A program made the translations under genes and the position numbers. DNA of 64,000 nucleotides. It comes from Pseudomonas parafulva NBRC 16636 = DSM 17004. GTDB lineage: Bacteria > Pseudomonadota > Gammaproteobacteria > Pseudomonadales > Pseudomonadaceae. The notes beneath the pieces are model-generated. The model worked only from the letters and a program-made list of their open reading frames with translations, ran no database searches and was not told the DNA's origin. Positions 28,692 to 39,204 of the stretch are shown here, piece by piece (positions within the stretch are counted from its first letter, which is position 1; each line of letters starts with the position of its first letter). Where the stretch lies: the NCBI RefSeq assembly GCF_000730645.1, contig NZ_BBIU01000013.1:169917-233916 (forward strand), in the 5' to 3' direction.

Positions 28692-29183
28692 TCAATCGAC
28701 GGCGGACGTCTCAATCTTGTCCAGCTGGGCAGACAGGCCGGCGACACGGCGCAGGTCCTGGCGCTGGGCGACTTCCTGCACCTCACGGCGCTTGACGAGG
28801 TCGGCCAGGCTGATGCCGCTGAGGAATTCGTGAATTTGCTGGCTGAGGTCGCACCACAGGTGGTGGGTCAGGCAGGTATCACCGGCGTGGCAGTCCCCGA
28901 GCCCCTGGCAACGGGTGGCGTCGACCGATTCGTTGACCGCGTCGATGACCTGGGCAACCTGGATGGTTTCCATGCCCCGCGAGAGCTGGTAGCCGCCGCC
29001 CGGGCCGCGCACGCTGGATACCAGGCTGCTGCGGCGCAGCTTGGCGAACAGCTGCTCCAGATAAGAGAGGGATATGCCCTGGCGCTCGGAAATGTCCGCC
29101 AAAGAAACCGGCCCATGCTGCGCGTGCAACGCCAGGTCGAGCATGGCAGTGACGGCGTATCGGCCTTTGGTAGTCAGTCGCAT
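28692..29183 (-). CDS. iscR: Iron-sulfur cluster regulator IscR
   Basis: A 163-residue Rrf2-family regulator. The winged helix-turn-helix spans residues 1-80 ([23 protein letters not shown]-binding region [14 protein letters not shown]). Cluster ligands C92, C98, C104 and H107 are all present. Holo-IscR represses its own operon when clusters are abundant; two matching sites lie upstream. The ATG at 29183 fits the family; earlier starts would be within the promoter. Confidence 0.97.
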   Translation of the reverse strand: MRLTTKGRYAVTAMLDLALHAQHGPVSLADISERQGISLSYLEQLFAKLRRSSLVSSVRGPGGGYQLSRGMETIQVAQVIDAVNESVDATRCQGLGDCHAGDTCLTHHLWCDLSQQIHEFLSGISLADLVKRREVQEVAQRQDLRRVAGLSAQLDKIETSAVD

Positions 29184-29220
29184 GGCTATTGGGTACCACG
29201 GGAGTTTCGGGATGTGTGCG

Positions 29221-29274
29221 AGTATGCGATTCCCGAGCATTTAAGTCAACTATTAGACCTACTGCTTTAGTCGG
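29221..29274 (-). promoter_or_regulatory. isc operon promoter with two IscR type 1 sites
   Basis: On the minus strand TTGACT (29244-29249) and CATACT (29221-29226) are 17 nt apart and form a good sigma-70 promoter. Two sequences resemble the type 1 IscR box YYGACT-N4-YAGTCRR: CCGACTAAAGCAGTAGG (29258-29274, one mismatch in the conserved arms) and TTGACTTAAATGCTCGG (29233-29249, weaker). The second covers the -35, which explains repression by holo-IscR. Confidence 0.7.
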
Positions 29275-29325
29275 GTTTGCACACGGGAGGGCGGCGCGAT
29301 TGTAGCAGACAGGGGGCGTTTAGCA

Positions 29326-29346
29326 CACGCCCCTGTCCGGGGCGTG
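29326..29346 (-). terminator. Hairpin downstream of cysE, possible terminator
   Basis: A perfect 8-bp stem CACGCCCC / GGGGCGTG with a 5-nt loop lies 18 nt after the cysE stop codon. The following minus-strand sequence is not T-rich, so termination by this alone is uncertain. Confidence 0.4.
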
Positions 29347-29363
29347 CTTCGGGTGTGGCGCAA

Positions 29364-30149
29364 TCAATGCGACCGAGCGTCGCGCTGGGCCAACTGGGCG
29401 GCCTCGGTGAACTCATCCTCCGGCAGCGCCGGCAGCTCCTTGGCGCAGTAATCACTGCCCATGCGGGTCAGCGCACCACACATACCCTCCAGGCGTTCGT
29501 CCACGGCTTGCAAGTGGTCGAGCATCTGACCGATGGCACGGGCGACCGGGTCTGGCATGTCGCCGCTGACGCCATAGGCGTCGAAGCCGATCTTTTCCGC
29601 CATGGCCTTGCGCCGGGCTTCCAGCTCGGTGTCTTCGCTCTTGACGATGATCCGCCCCGGGATGCCAACCGCAGTGGCGCCAGCCGGCACCGCCTTGGTC
29701 ACCACCGCATTGGAACCGATCTTGGCCCCGGCACCTACCGTGAAGGGCCCCAGCACCTTGGCCCCCGCCCCTACCACCACGCCGTTTTCCAGGGTGGGGT
29801 GGCGCTTGCCCTTGTTCCAGCTGGTACCGCCCAGGGTGACGCCTTGGTAGAGGGTGACATCGTCGCCGATCTCGGCCGTTTCACCGATGACGATGCCCAT
29901 GCCATGGTCGATGAAGAAACGCCGGCCAATGGTGGCGCCGGGGTGGATCTCGATGCCGGTCAGCCAGCGCCCGAAGTTGGACACCAGCCGCGCCAGCCAC
30001 TTGAAGTCGCGTTTCCACAGGGCATTGCCCAGGCGGTGCAGCCAGATGGCATGCATGCCCGGGTAGCAGGTCAGCACTTCGAAGGCGTTGCGGGCAGCCG
30101 GGTCACGGTGGAAAACGCTTTGAATATCTTCACGCAGGCGTTCGAACAT
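29364..30149 (-). CDS. cysE: Serine O-acetyltransferase
   Basis: A 261-residue hexapeptide-repeat transferase that makes O-acetylserine for cysteine synthesis, the sulfur source of IscS downstream. The left-handed beta-helix is visible in [31 protein letters not shown] and [19 protein letters not shown]. The catalytic histidines are in DHG and in the GKRHPTLEN loop. It lies 3 nt after trmJ and heads toward the isc operon. Both genes could be read through, but a hairpin and the isc promoter separate them. Confidence 0.97.
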   Translation of the reverse strand: MFERLREDIQSVFHRDPAARNAFEVLTCYPGMHAIWLHRLGNALWKRDFKWLARLVSNFGRWLTGIEIHPGATIGRRFFIDHGMGIVIGETAEIGDDVTLYQGVTLGGTSWNKGKRHPTLENGVVVGAGAKVLGPFTVGAGAKIGSNAVVTKAVPAGATAVGIPGRIIVKSEDTELEARRKAMAEKIGFDAYGVSGDMPDPVARAIGQMLDHLQAVDERLEGMCGALTRMGSDYCAKELPALPEDEFTEAAQLAQRDARSH

Positions 30150-30152
30150 CTG

Positions 30153-30908
30153 TCAGTCCTTCCGTTTATGCGGCTCGCCACGGACCACTTTCTGGGTCTC
30201 GGTGAGGATGCCGCGCAAAATGCTCATTTCCGAACGCTCGACCGCCACCCGACCATACAGCCTGCGCAAGCGCGGCATGAGGTGCTTGGGTTTCTCCGGG
30301 TCGAGGAAGCCGATACCCACCAGGGTTTTTTCCAGGTGGTCGTAGAACAGCTCCATTTCGTCCATGGTTGCCAACTCGTTGGCATCAACTTTTTCTACCT
30401 TGCCCGGCGCGGGCTCGGCCGCCAGCCATGCCATGCGCACCTCATAGGCAAGCACCTGCACGGCGGCGGCCAGGTTCAGCGAACTGAAGCCGGGGTTGGA
30501 GGGAATGTGCACGTGGAAGTGACATCGCTGCAGTTCTTCGTTGGTCAGCCCGGCGTGTTCACGCCCGAATACCAGGGCGACCTCCTCACCGGTGCCAGCG
30601 TGCTCCACGGCCTTGGCGCCGCAGTCACGGGGGCCGATCAGCGGCCAGGGGATACTGCGCTCACGGGCACTGGTGCCCATGACCAGGTTGCAGCCAACCA
30701 ATGCCTGTTCGAGGCTGTCGACCACTACGGCGGCGCCCAGCACATCGTCGGCACCGGACGCGCGGGCACTGGCGTCCGCTGCCGGGAATTCCTTGGGCTG
30801 CACCAGCACCAGGCGCGTCAGGCCCATGTTTTTCATGGCACGCGCAGCGCCGCCGATGTTGCCGGGGTGGCTGGTATTGACCAGAACAACACGAATATTT
30901 TGCAGCAA
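30153..30908 (-). CDS. trmJ: tRNA (cytidine/uridine-32-2'-O)-methyltransferase TrmJ
   Basis: A 251-residue SPOUT methyltransferase that methylates the ribose of position 32 in tRNAs. The fold is marked by IRVVLVNTSHPGNIGGAARA, ALVFGREHAGLTNEE and IPSNPGFSSLNLAAAV, the last forming the trefoil knot. No ATG or GTG suits the family start. The TTG at 30908 gives MLQNIRVVLVNT, the expected N terminus, with GTGAG in front. Longer frames to 31004 add 32 residues without similarity. Confidence 0.92.
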   Translation of the reverse strand: MLQNIRVVLVNTSHPGNIGGAARAMKNMGLTRLVLVQPKEFPAADASARASGADDVLGAAVVVDSLEQALVGCNLVMGTSARERSIPWPLIGPRDCGAKAVEHAGTGEEVALVFGREHAGLTNEELQRCHFHVHIPSNPGFSSLNLAAAVQVLAYEVRMAWLAAEPAPGKVEKVDANELATMDEMELFYDHLEKTLVGIGFLDPEKPKHLMPRLRRLYGRVAVERSEMSILRGILTETQKVVRGEPHKRKD

Positions 30909-31059
30909 GGTGTTGTGCTCACAGATGCAGAAATCAGGGCCATCGATCTTACAGAACCGACGGGCGTAACGCCAAGGAAGCGCATGTGACCCTTTTGCCG
31001 TCAAAGTTTTCTGCTAGAATGATCGGCTTTCTTCTTTAACATCTCCAGGTGACCCGCCC

Positions 31060-31878
31060 ATGCAGCCTATGCTGAATATCGCCCTGCGCGCCGCTCGCAG
31101 CGCCAGTGAACTGATTTTCCGCTCCATCGAACGCCTGGATAGCATCAAGGTCGATGAGAAAGAGGCCAAGGACTACGTTTCCGAAGTCGATCGCGCTGCC
31201 GAGCAAAGCATCGTCAATGCCCTGCGCAAGGCCTACCCGAACCACTCCATCCAGGGCGAGGAAACCGGCCTGCACGCCGGCTCCGGCGAGGAAGGCAAGG
31301 ATTACCTGTGGGTCATCGACCCGCTGGACGGCACCACCAACTTCCTGCGCGGCATCCCGCACTTTGCCGTCAGCATCGCCTGCAAGTACCGCGGCCGCCT
31401 GGAGCACGCCGTCATCGTCGACCCGGTTCGCCAGGAAGAATTCACCGCCAGCCGCGGCCGTGGCGCCCAGCTCAATGGCCGTCGCCTGCGGGTCAGCTCG
31501 CGCACCAGCCTTGATGGCGCCCTGCTGGGCACCGGCTTCCCGTTCCGTGACAGCCAAATGGCCGACCTGGACAACTACCTGGGTATGTTCCGCGCCCTCA
31601 CCGGCCAGACTGCCGGCATCCGCCGCGCCGGCTCTGCCAGCCTGGACCTGGCCTACGTGGCCGCCGGCCGCTTCGATGCCTTCTGGGAATCGGGCCTGTC
31701 GGAATGGGACATGGCAGCAGGCGTGCTGCTGGTGCAGGAAGCTGGCGGCCTGGTGAGCGACTTCAACGGGGGCCACGACTTCCTCGAAAAAGGTCACATC
31801 GTTGCCGGCAACATCAAGTGCTTCAAGGCAGTACTGACGGCTATCCAGCCGCACCTGCCAGAGAGCATGAAGCGCTAA
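31060..31878 (+). CDS. suhB: Inositol monophosphatase-family protein SuhB
   Basis: A 272-residue Mg-dependent phosphatase of the inositol monophosphatase family. Metal ligands are in GEETG (E67-E68) and DPLDGTTN (residues 87-94), with the third in EWDMAAG. In Escherichia coli SuhB also joins the rRNA antitermination complex. It is divergent from trmJ. A TAGAAT at 31015-31020 is the likely -10. A strong terminator follows. Confidence 0.96.
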   Translation: MQPMLNIALRAARSASELIFRSIERLDSIKVDEKEAKDYVSEVDRAAEQSIVNALRKAYPNHSIQGEETGLHAGSGEEGKDYLWVIDPLDGTTNFLRGIPHFAVSIACKYRGRLEHAVIVDPVRQEEFTASRGRGAQLNGRRLRVSSRTSLDGALLGTGFPFRDSQMADLDNYLGMFRALTGQTAGIRRAGSASLDLAYVAAGRFDAFWESGLSEWDMAAGVLLVQEAGGLVSDFNGGHDFLEKGHIVAGNIKCFKAVLTAIQPHLPESMKR

Positions 31879-31897
31879 GCGCAGATCGCCGAAATGC

Positions 31898-31926
31898 AAA
31901 AAGCACCCCTCGGGGTGCTTTTTTGT
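31898..31926 (+). terminator. Intrinsic terminator of suhB
   Basis: AAAAAGCACCCC, a TCG loop and GGGGTGCTTTTTT form a perfect stem with an A-run before and a T-run after. It can act on both strands. Confidence 0.93.
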
Positions 31927-31978
31927 GCCTGATAGCTTTGTGTAGCCTGAACCTGCCTATTCGCTAATAAACGCCCTC

Positions 31979-32012
31979 TAGCAGGAGAGGGTTTACCCAC
32001 GAAGAGGCCAGC
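31979..32012. repeat. Degenerate REP-type palindrome
   Basis: GCAGGAGAGGGTTTACCCACGAAGAGGCCAGC (split here: GCAGGAGAGGGTTTACCC then ACGAAGAGGCCAGC) resembles the inverted form of the putida REP consensus, with G-to-A changes that keep the small central palindrome GGGTTTACCC. It lies between suhB and the convergent glycine-zipper gene. Confidence 0.6.
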
Positions 32013-32026
32013 TCACGCCGCATCAA

Positions 32027-32569
32027 TCACTGGCCAGCATCACTCAAAATCAACTTGCCGTTCTTGTCCAGCGGAATGGTCGAGCCGGGCTCGCGGTCCA
32101 TCTTCACATGGCCGACCTGGTCGCCGATGGTGTACTTCACGTTATACCCCACCACCTTGTCACTGATGTCATTGACCGTGTTGCAGCGGGTTTGCGTGGT
32201 GGTGTAGGTGTCACGCTGCTGCATGCCTTCCTGCACCTTGTTGCCGGCATAACCGCCACCTACCGCACCGGCCACCGTCGCGATCTTCTTGCCGGTGCCG
32301 CCACCGATCTGGTTACCCAACAGGCCACCGGCCAGCGCACCCACCACAGTACCTGCAATCTGGTGCTGGTCTTTCACCGGGGCCTGACGGGTGACGGTAA
32401 CGTCCTTGCACACTTCGCGCGGCGTCTTGACCTGCTGCTTGATCGGCTGCACGTCAGTGACCTGGGCATATTCAGGCCCTTTGTTCACCAAGCTGTAGGT
32501 CGCCACAGCACCTCCGGCGGTAACACCGACAGCACCCAGAACCGCACCCACCAGCATTGATTTATTCAC
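32027..32569 (-). CDS. Glycine-zipper 2TM domain protein
   Basis: A 180-residue envelope protein. A hydrophobic N-terminal segment (residues about 5-25, VGAVLGAVGVTAGGAVATYSL) may anchor it or act as a signal. The centre is a glycine zipper (GTVVGALAGGLLGNQIGGGTGKK and GAVGGGYAGNKVQEG), as in SlyB/Rcp-type 2TM proteins. A C-terminal SH3-like stretch follows (YNVKYTIGDQVGHVKMDREPGSTIP). The GTG at 32569 is preceded by GGAGGT, so I prefer it over an upstream ATG. No lipobox is present. The function is unknown, perhaps envelope stabilisation. Confidence 0.85.
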   Translation of the reverse strand: MNKSMLVGAVLGAVGVTAGGAVATYSLVNKGPEYAQVTDVQPIKQQVKTPREVCKDVTVTRQAPVKDQHQIAGTVVGALAGGLLGNQIGGGTGKKIATVAGAVGGGYAGNKVQEGMQQRDTYTTTQTRCNTVNDISDKVVGYNVKYTIGDQVGHVKMDREPGSTIPLDKNGKLILSDAGQ

Positions 32570-32625
32570 GTGAACCTCCTGACCGTACTTACGGGGCTGT
32601 GCCCGCCTTCTCCCTGCCTTGGAGC

Positions 32626-32662
32626 AAAAAAAAGGGCGCGAGTTCAATACTCGCGCCCTTTT
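32626..32662. terminator. Bidirectional intrinsic terminator after secF
   Basis: AAAAAAAAGGGCGCGAGT, a TTCAA-type loop and ACTCGCGCCCTTTT form a 10- to 12-bp stem with A- and T-runs. On the minus strand it ends the queA-tgt-yajC-secD-secF operon 27 nt after the secF stop. Confidence 0.92.
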
Positions 32663-32688
32663 GCCTGCCCAACGGAAGGAAGATTCCG

Positions 32689-33597
32689 TTACGGGCGGTC
32701 GTCCACGCCCTCGGCCTTGGCCGGCGGGATCAGGTCTTCGCTGTTCAGGTTCAGCCAGATCAACACCACGTTGGCGATGTAGATCGACGAGTAAGTACCC
32801 GCCATCACACCGATGAACAGCGCCAACGAGAAGCCGAACAGGTTGTCGCCGCCGAAGAACAGCAGCGCAGCGATGGCCAGCAAGGTAGACACCGACGTGG
32901 CGATGGTACGCAGCAGGGTCTGGGTGGTGGACACGTTGATGTTCTCGATCAACGACGCCTTGCGCATCACCCGGAAGTTTTCACGTACCCGGTCGAATAC
33001 CACGATGGTGTCGTTCAGCGAGTAACCGATGATCGCCAGCACGGCCGCCAGCACGGTCAGGTCGAAGGTGATCTGGAAGAACGACAGAATACCCAGGGTG
33101 ACCACCACGTCGTGGATCAGCGAAATGATCGCACCCACGGCGAACTTCCACTGGAAGCGGAACGCCAGGTAGATGAGGATGCCGCCCAACGCCAGCAGCA
33201 TGCCCATGCCACCCTGGTCGCGCAGCTCTTCACCCACTTGCGGCCCCACGAACTCGACGCGCTTGAGCGTGGCCGGGTTGTCCCCACCCGCCTTCTGCAG
33301 CGCGGCAGCCACCTTGTTGCCCAGTTGCGGGTCATCACCCGGCATGCGCACCAGCAGGTCGGTGGTGGCACCAAAGCTCTGCACGATGGCTTCATGGAAG
33401 CCAGAATCGTTCAGCTCGGCGCGCACCGCCTTCAGGTCAGCCGGGCGCTCGTAGGTCAGCTCGATCAGCGTACCGCCGGTGAAGTCCAGGCCGAAGTTAA
33501 GGCCTTTCTGCCACCAGCTGACCAATGCCAGCACGGTGAGGAGTACGGTAATGGCGAACGCGACATTGCGCACGCCCATGAAATTGATGGTTTTCAT
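32689..33597 (-). CDS. secF: Protein translocase subunit SecF
   Basis: A 302-residue RND-type membrane protein with six helices. It begins KTINFMGVRNVAFAITVLLTV, then the periplasmic P1-like domain with GLDFTGGTLIELTY, and later GYSLNDTIVVFDRVREN. With SecD it uses the proton gradient to pull preproteins out of SecYEG. The ATG at 33597 matches the family; it lies 10 nt after secD. It is the last gene of the operon. Confidence 0.97.
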   Translation of the reverse strand: MKTINFMGVRNVAFAITVLLTVLALVSWWQKGLNFGLDFTGGTLIELTYERPADLKAVRAELNDSGFHEAIVQSFGATTDLLVRMPGDDPQLGNKVAAALQKAGGDNPATLKRVEFVGPQVGEELRDQGGMGMLLALGGILIYLAFRFQWKFAVGAIISLIHDVVVTLGILSFFQITFDLTVLAAVLAIIGYSLNDTIVVFDRVRENFRVMRKASLIENINVSTTQTLLRTIATSVSTLLAIAALLFFGGDNLFGFSLALFIGVMAGTYSSIYIANVVLIWLNLNSEDLIPPAKAEGVDDRP

Positions 33598-33607
33598 CGC
33601 AGCTCCC

Positions 33608-35470
33608 TCATACCCACAGCTTCTTGATGTCACGCCCGCCGCAGGTCAGGTTGACCATTGCACGGGTCACCATGACGGCGGTGAACATCGAGGTGAAAAT
33701 CCCGAGGGACATGGTGACCGCAAAGCCCTTGACCGGGCCGGTACCCATGGCGAACAGGATGCCGCCTACCAGCAGGCTGGTCAGGTTGGCGTCGATGATC
33801 GCGGTATAGGCGCGGTTGAAACCTTCGTGAATGGCGCGCTGCACCGACATGCCGGCTTTGAGCTCTTCGCGGATACGCGAGAAGATCAGCACGTTGGCGT
33901 CCACCGCCATACCCATGGTCAACACGATACCGGCGATACCCGGCAGGGTCAGCGTGGCGCCCAGCAACGACATCAACGCCAGCAGCAGCACCATGTTGCC
34001 CGCCAAGGCGATGGTGGCGATCACGCCGAAGCCGCGGTAGATGGCGATGATGAACAGCGAGACGAACAACATGCCCCACAGCGACGCGTCGATGCCCTTG
34101 GTGATGTTGTCGGCACCCAGGCTTGGGCCAATGGTACGTTCTTCAGCGAAGTACATCGGCGCCGCCAGACCACCGGCGCGCAGCAGCAGTGCCAGTTCCG
34201 ACGACTCACCCTGGCCGTTGAGGCCGGTGATGCGGAACTGGCTGCCCAGCGGCGACTGGATGGTCGCCAGGCTGATGATCTTTTTCTCTTCCTGGAAGCT
34301 CTGCACCGCGACGTCTTTCTCGACGCCGTCGACAGTTTGCTTGACGTAGCGGGTGATCGGTTTCTGCTCGATGAAGATCACCGCCATGCTGCGGCCCACG
34401 TTGCTACGCGTGGCGCGGCTCATCAGCTCGCCACCGTGGCCATCCAGGCGAATGTTCACCTGTGGGCGGCCGTGCTCGTCGAAGCTGGCCTGGGCATCGG
34501 TCACCTGGTCGCCGGTGATGATCAAGCCACGCTCGACAGGGGCAGAACGGCCACCTTCACGGAACTCGAACACCTCGGTGGTGGCCTTGGAAGCGCCTGG
34601 CTCGGCACCGAAGCGGAACTCCAGGTTGGCGGTTTTACCCAGGATACGCTTGGCTTCGGCAGTGTCCTGCACACCCGGCAGCTCGACCACGATACGGTTG
34701 GCGCCCTGGCGCTGTACCAGCGGCTCGGCGACACCCAGTTCGTTGACCCGGTTACGCACGGTGGTGAGGTTCTGCTTGATGGAGTATTCGCGGATTTCGG
34801 CGACCTTGGCCTGGGTAAGCGCCAGGCGCAGCACGGCGAGGTCGTTACGCTCGGTAGTGGTCAGGTCGAAATCGCTGAAATTCTTGCGTACCAGGGCACG
34901 TGCCTGTTCGCGGGTCGCGTCGTCGGAGAAGCCCAGCATGATGCCGCCATCCTGCTGCGGCAGGCTGCGGTAGCGTATGCGCTCCTTACGCAGCAAGGTC
35001 TTGACCTCGCCTTCGTAGACTTTCATGCGGGCGCTCATGGCCTTGTCCATGTCCACTTCCAGCAGGAAGTGCACACCACCGGACAGGTCCAGGCCCAGCT
35101 TCATCGGGCTGGCACCCAGGTTGCGCAGCCACGTCGGCGTGGTCTGGGCCAGGTTCAGGGCCACGACGTAATCATCGCCCAGCGCCTTGCGCACTACATC
35201 CTTGGCTGGCAGCTGGTCTTCCTGGTTGGTCAGGCGGATCAAGCCACTGCCCTTCTCACCCAGGCTGGTGCCTTTCACGGTGATCTTGGCATCGACCAGC
35301 GCTTTGCTGACGCGATCGAGGTCGACTTGGCTGACCTGCAGCGCCGAGCTGGCACCACTGATCTGTACAGCCGGATCATCCGGGTAGAGGTTGGGAGCGG
35401 AATAAATAAAACCGATCGCCAGTACCACCAGGATCAGTGCGTATTTCCACAGAGGGTATTTGTTCAGCAT
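33608..35470 (-). CDS. secD: Protein translocase subunit SecD
   Basis: A 620-residue RND-type protein. It has an N-terminal helix (YALILVVLAIGFIYS), a large periplasmic domain with GLDLSGGVHFLLEV, and five C-terminal helices with GMAVDANVLIFSRIREEL. The ATG at 35470 gives MLNKYPLWKYA. It is separated from yajC by 64 nt that contain a GC-rich hairpin (35491-35511). Confidence 0.97.
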   Translation of the reverse strand: MLNKYPLWKYALILVVLAIGFIYSAPNLYPDDPAVQISGASSALQVSQVDLDRVSKALVDAKITVKGTSLGEKGSGLIRLTNQEDQLPAKDVVRKALGDDYVVALNLAQTTPTWLRNLGASPMKLGLDLSGGVHFLLEVDMDKAMSARMKVYEGEVKTLLRKERIRYRSLPQQDGGIMLGFSDDATREQARALVRKNFSDFDLTTTERNDLAVLRLALTQAKVAEIREYSIKQNLTTVRNRVNELGVAEPLVQRQGANRIVVELPGVQDTAEAKRILGKTANLEFRFGAEPGASKATTEVFEFREGGRSAPVERGLIITGDQVTDAQASFDEHGRPQVNIRLDGHGGELMSRATRSNVGRSMAVIFIEQKPITRYVKQTVDGVEKDVAVQSFQEEKKIISLATIQSPLGSQFRITGLNGQGESSELALLLRAGGLAAPMYFAEERTIGPSLGADNITKGIDASLWGMLFVSLFIIAIYRGFGVIATIALAGNMVLLLALMSLLGATLTLPGIAGIVLTMGMAVDANVLIFSRIREELKAGMSVQRAIHEGFNRAYTAIIDANLTSLLVGGILFAMGTGPVKGFAVTMSLGIFTSMFTAVMVTRAMVNLTCGGRDIKKLWV

Positions 35471-35490
35471 CACGCCGCCCGTTCAAGACG

Positions 35491-35511
35491 CGGGGCGCGT
35501 TGCGCGCCCCG
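35491..35511 (-). other. GC-rich hairpin between yajC and secD
   Basis: A perfect 9-bp stem CGGGGCGCG / CGCGCCCCG with a 3-nt loop, 21 nt before the secD start, without a T-run. It may stabilise or process the operon mRNA and so set the large difference in YajC and SecD amounts. Confidence 0.5.
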
Positions 35512-35534
35512 ACTGGAAAAATGAAACCGGTAAC

Positions 35535-35870
35535 TCAGATAGCCTTGAGCGTACCTTTTGGCAGGGTGGCCGCAATGGCACCCTTCTGGAACTTCAGTTC
35601 GACAGTGTCGGACACTTCCAGCACCACGAAATCATCGGACACCTTGACGATCTTGCCGGCGATACCGCCGTTGGTGACAACTTCGTCACCTTTTTGCAAG
35701 TTGCCCAGCAGGTTCTTCTGCTCTTTGGCACGCTTGGCCTGCGGGCGCCAGATCATCAGGTAGAAGATGACCAGGAAGCCGACCAGGAAGATCCACTCGA
35801 AACCGGTGCCGGCAGGGCCAGCGGCAGGTGCAGCAGCGTCCGCGTACGCGGCGGGGATGAAGAAGCTCAT
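35535..35870 (-). CDS. yajC: Sec translocon accessory subunit YajC
   Basis: A 111-residue single-span membrane protein. An N-terminal segment with AYADAAAPAAGPAG is followed by the helix FEWIFLVGFLVIFYLMIW and the conserved RPQAKRAKEQKNLLGNLQKGDEVVTNGGIAGKIVKV. It associates with SecDF. Slightly longer N terminus than in Escherichia coli. Confidence 0.97.
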   Translation of the reverse strand: MSFFIPAAYADAAAPAAGPAGTGFEWIFLVGFLVIFYLMIWRPQAKRAKEQKNLLGNLQKGDEVVTNGGIAGKIVKVSDDFVVLEVSDTVELKFQKGAIAATLPKGTLKAI

Positions 35871-35912
35871 TGGGCACTCCTAATGCAATGTTCTAATAAT
35901 GGATGCAAACAG

Positions 35913-38092
<2,180 letters not shown>

Positions 38093-38159
38093 GATGATGT
38101 TCGGTTCGGCAGGGCCGGGAAGTTTAGCCCAATGTGTGAAAATTGACCATGAAAGCCGA

Positions 38160-38188
38160 TTGACCGACCAGCGGCACCTCTCTATACT
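38160..38188 (+). promoter_or_regulatory. Promoter of tRNA-Leu
   Basis: TTGACC and TATACT are 17 nt apart, followed by GCGCGCC before the tRNA. A GC-rich discriminator of this kind is typical of stringently controlled stable-RNA promoters. Confidence 0.85.
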
Positions 38189-38197
38189 GCGCGCCAC

Positions 38198-38282
38198 GCC
38201 CTGATGGCGGAATTGGTAGACGCGGCGGATTCAAAATCCGTTTTCGAAAGGAGTGGGAGTTCGAGTCTCCCTCGGGGCACCA
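38198..38282 (+). tRNA. tRNA-Leu (CAA anticodon)
   Basis: An 85-nt tRNA with an encoded CCA end. The acceptor stem pairs GCCCTGA with TCGGGGC. The D loop has AATTGGTAGAC, the anticodon loop is TTCAAAA with anticodon CAA at 38232-38234, a long class II variable arm follows, and the T loop is GTTCGAGTC. It reads UUG codons. A terminator follows directly. Confidence 0.96.
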
Positions 38283-38290
38283 AAATCCGG

Positions 38291-38321
38291 AAAAAACCGA
38301 CCTTGTGGTCGGTTTTTTTTT
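38291..38321 (+). terminator. Intrinsic terminator of tRNA-Leu
   Basis: AAAAAACCGACC, a TTGT-type loop and GGTCGGTTTTTTTTT form a perfect stem with a long T-run, 9 nt after the CCA end. Confidence 0.94.
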
Positions 38322-38434
38322 GCCCGCTCCACAGCCACACCCCTGCGCGGCCTCTGGCGCCAGGCTATTGATTTTCCCCCCGCACAACCATGCAGGAAGC
38401 CTATTGGCCAGTGGCCACACCAGTCCATAAGCTT

Positions 38435-38460
38435 ACATTCGTCGGATATATGCCGAATGT
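38435..38460. promoter_or_regulatory. Dyad upstream of the trypsin-like lipoprotein gene
   Basis: ACATTCG and CGAATGT are perfect 7-nt inverted arms separated by 12 nt, 64 nt before the start codon at 38524. It could be an operator; no regulator is suggested by the context. Confidence 0.35.
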
Positions 38461-38523
38461 ATTGCTTCAGTAATGGCATTTAGCCATATTGCGGCACCCT
38501 TCCCTCTCACTTCCGTGTGAACC

Positions 38524-39204
38524 ATGAAGACAATCGCGCCCTGCATGGCGGCAATGATGCTGCTCAGTGGGTGCAATGGAATGCCAACGTCCTACGTTTC
38601 AGACCCTGTCTACAGCCAAGCCTTCGTGGTCACCTCCGGTGCGCCGCTGCCCATGCTGCTGATGGCCAGCGCCATACAGTGGAACGACGATTACGCCGTC
38701 ACTGCCAAGCACACCCCCTTCCTGCGCAACGTGGTGCACGAGGGCCTGGGGGATGTGGTGTTCTTCAAGCACAAGGCCAGCGCAGTGCCGCATTGGCGCC
38801 AGTACGTGCCAGGCGAAGCCGTTACGGCAGTGGGTTTCAACAGCCTGATGATGCCGGTGCAAGGCAAGGGCCATGCGCTCTCGTCGCTGGTGCGCCTGGA
38901 TGGCACGCCCGGCAGCGTGTTTTATTCGGTGCACGATGGCCCGATCACCAAAGGCATGTCTGGCGGGCCAGTGTTCGCCGATGACGGCAATGTGGTTGGC
39001 ATCAACGTCGCGATCATCCCCACCAGCGAGATCGACGCGGCCAAGCGGCCGGACCTGGCCGGCAAGGACCGGGTCAGCGTGTTCATGTCGTTCAGCGAAA
39101 TCGACAAGGAATGGCGCCGCTACCAGTACCTGCTGGCACACAAGGCCAAGCCAGGGGCACCGGGGTCGGTGAAAGGCTACGTGGCCGTCGCGGCCAAGTC
39201 CTGA
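38524..39204 (+). CDS. Trypsin-like serine peptidase, predicted lipoprotein
   Basis: A 226-residue protein with a lipobox LLSGC (C17) after a short signal. A chymotrypsin-fold protease pattern follows: H63 in VTAKHTPF, D77 in GDVVFFKH and S146 in KGMSGGPVF. The order and spacing fit a His-Asp-Ser triad of the trypsin_2/V8-like type, and the DGNVVGINVAI strand after the serine is also typical. No transmembrane helix or PDZ domain is visible. The substrate is unknown; it may act in envelope quality control or regulated proteolysis. It is a single gene between a tRNA and the convergent diguanylate cyclase gene, which begins right at its stop codon. Confidence 0.8.
   Translation: MKTIAPCMAAMMLLSGCNGMPTSYVSDPVYSQAFVVTSGAPLPMLLMASAIQWNDDYAVTAKHTPFLRNVVHEGLGDVVFFKHKASAVPHWRQYVPGEAVTAVGFNSLMMPVQGKGHALSSLVRLDGTPGSVFYSVHDGPITKGMSGGPVFADDGNVVGINVAIIPTSEIDAAKRPDLAGKDRVSVFMSFSEIDKEWRRYQYLLAHKAKPGAPGSVKGYVAVAAKS

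Noticed and set aside
38198..38523. tRNA-Leu as the attachment site of a genomic island
   Set aside because: No integrase and no repeat of the tRNA 3' end is visible nearby; flanking genes look like core genome.
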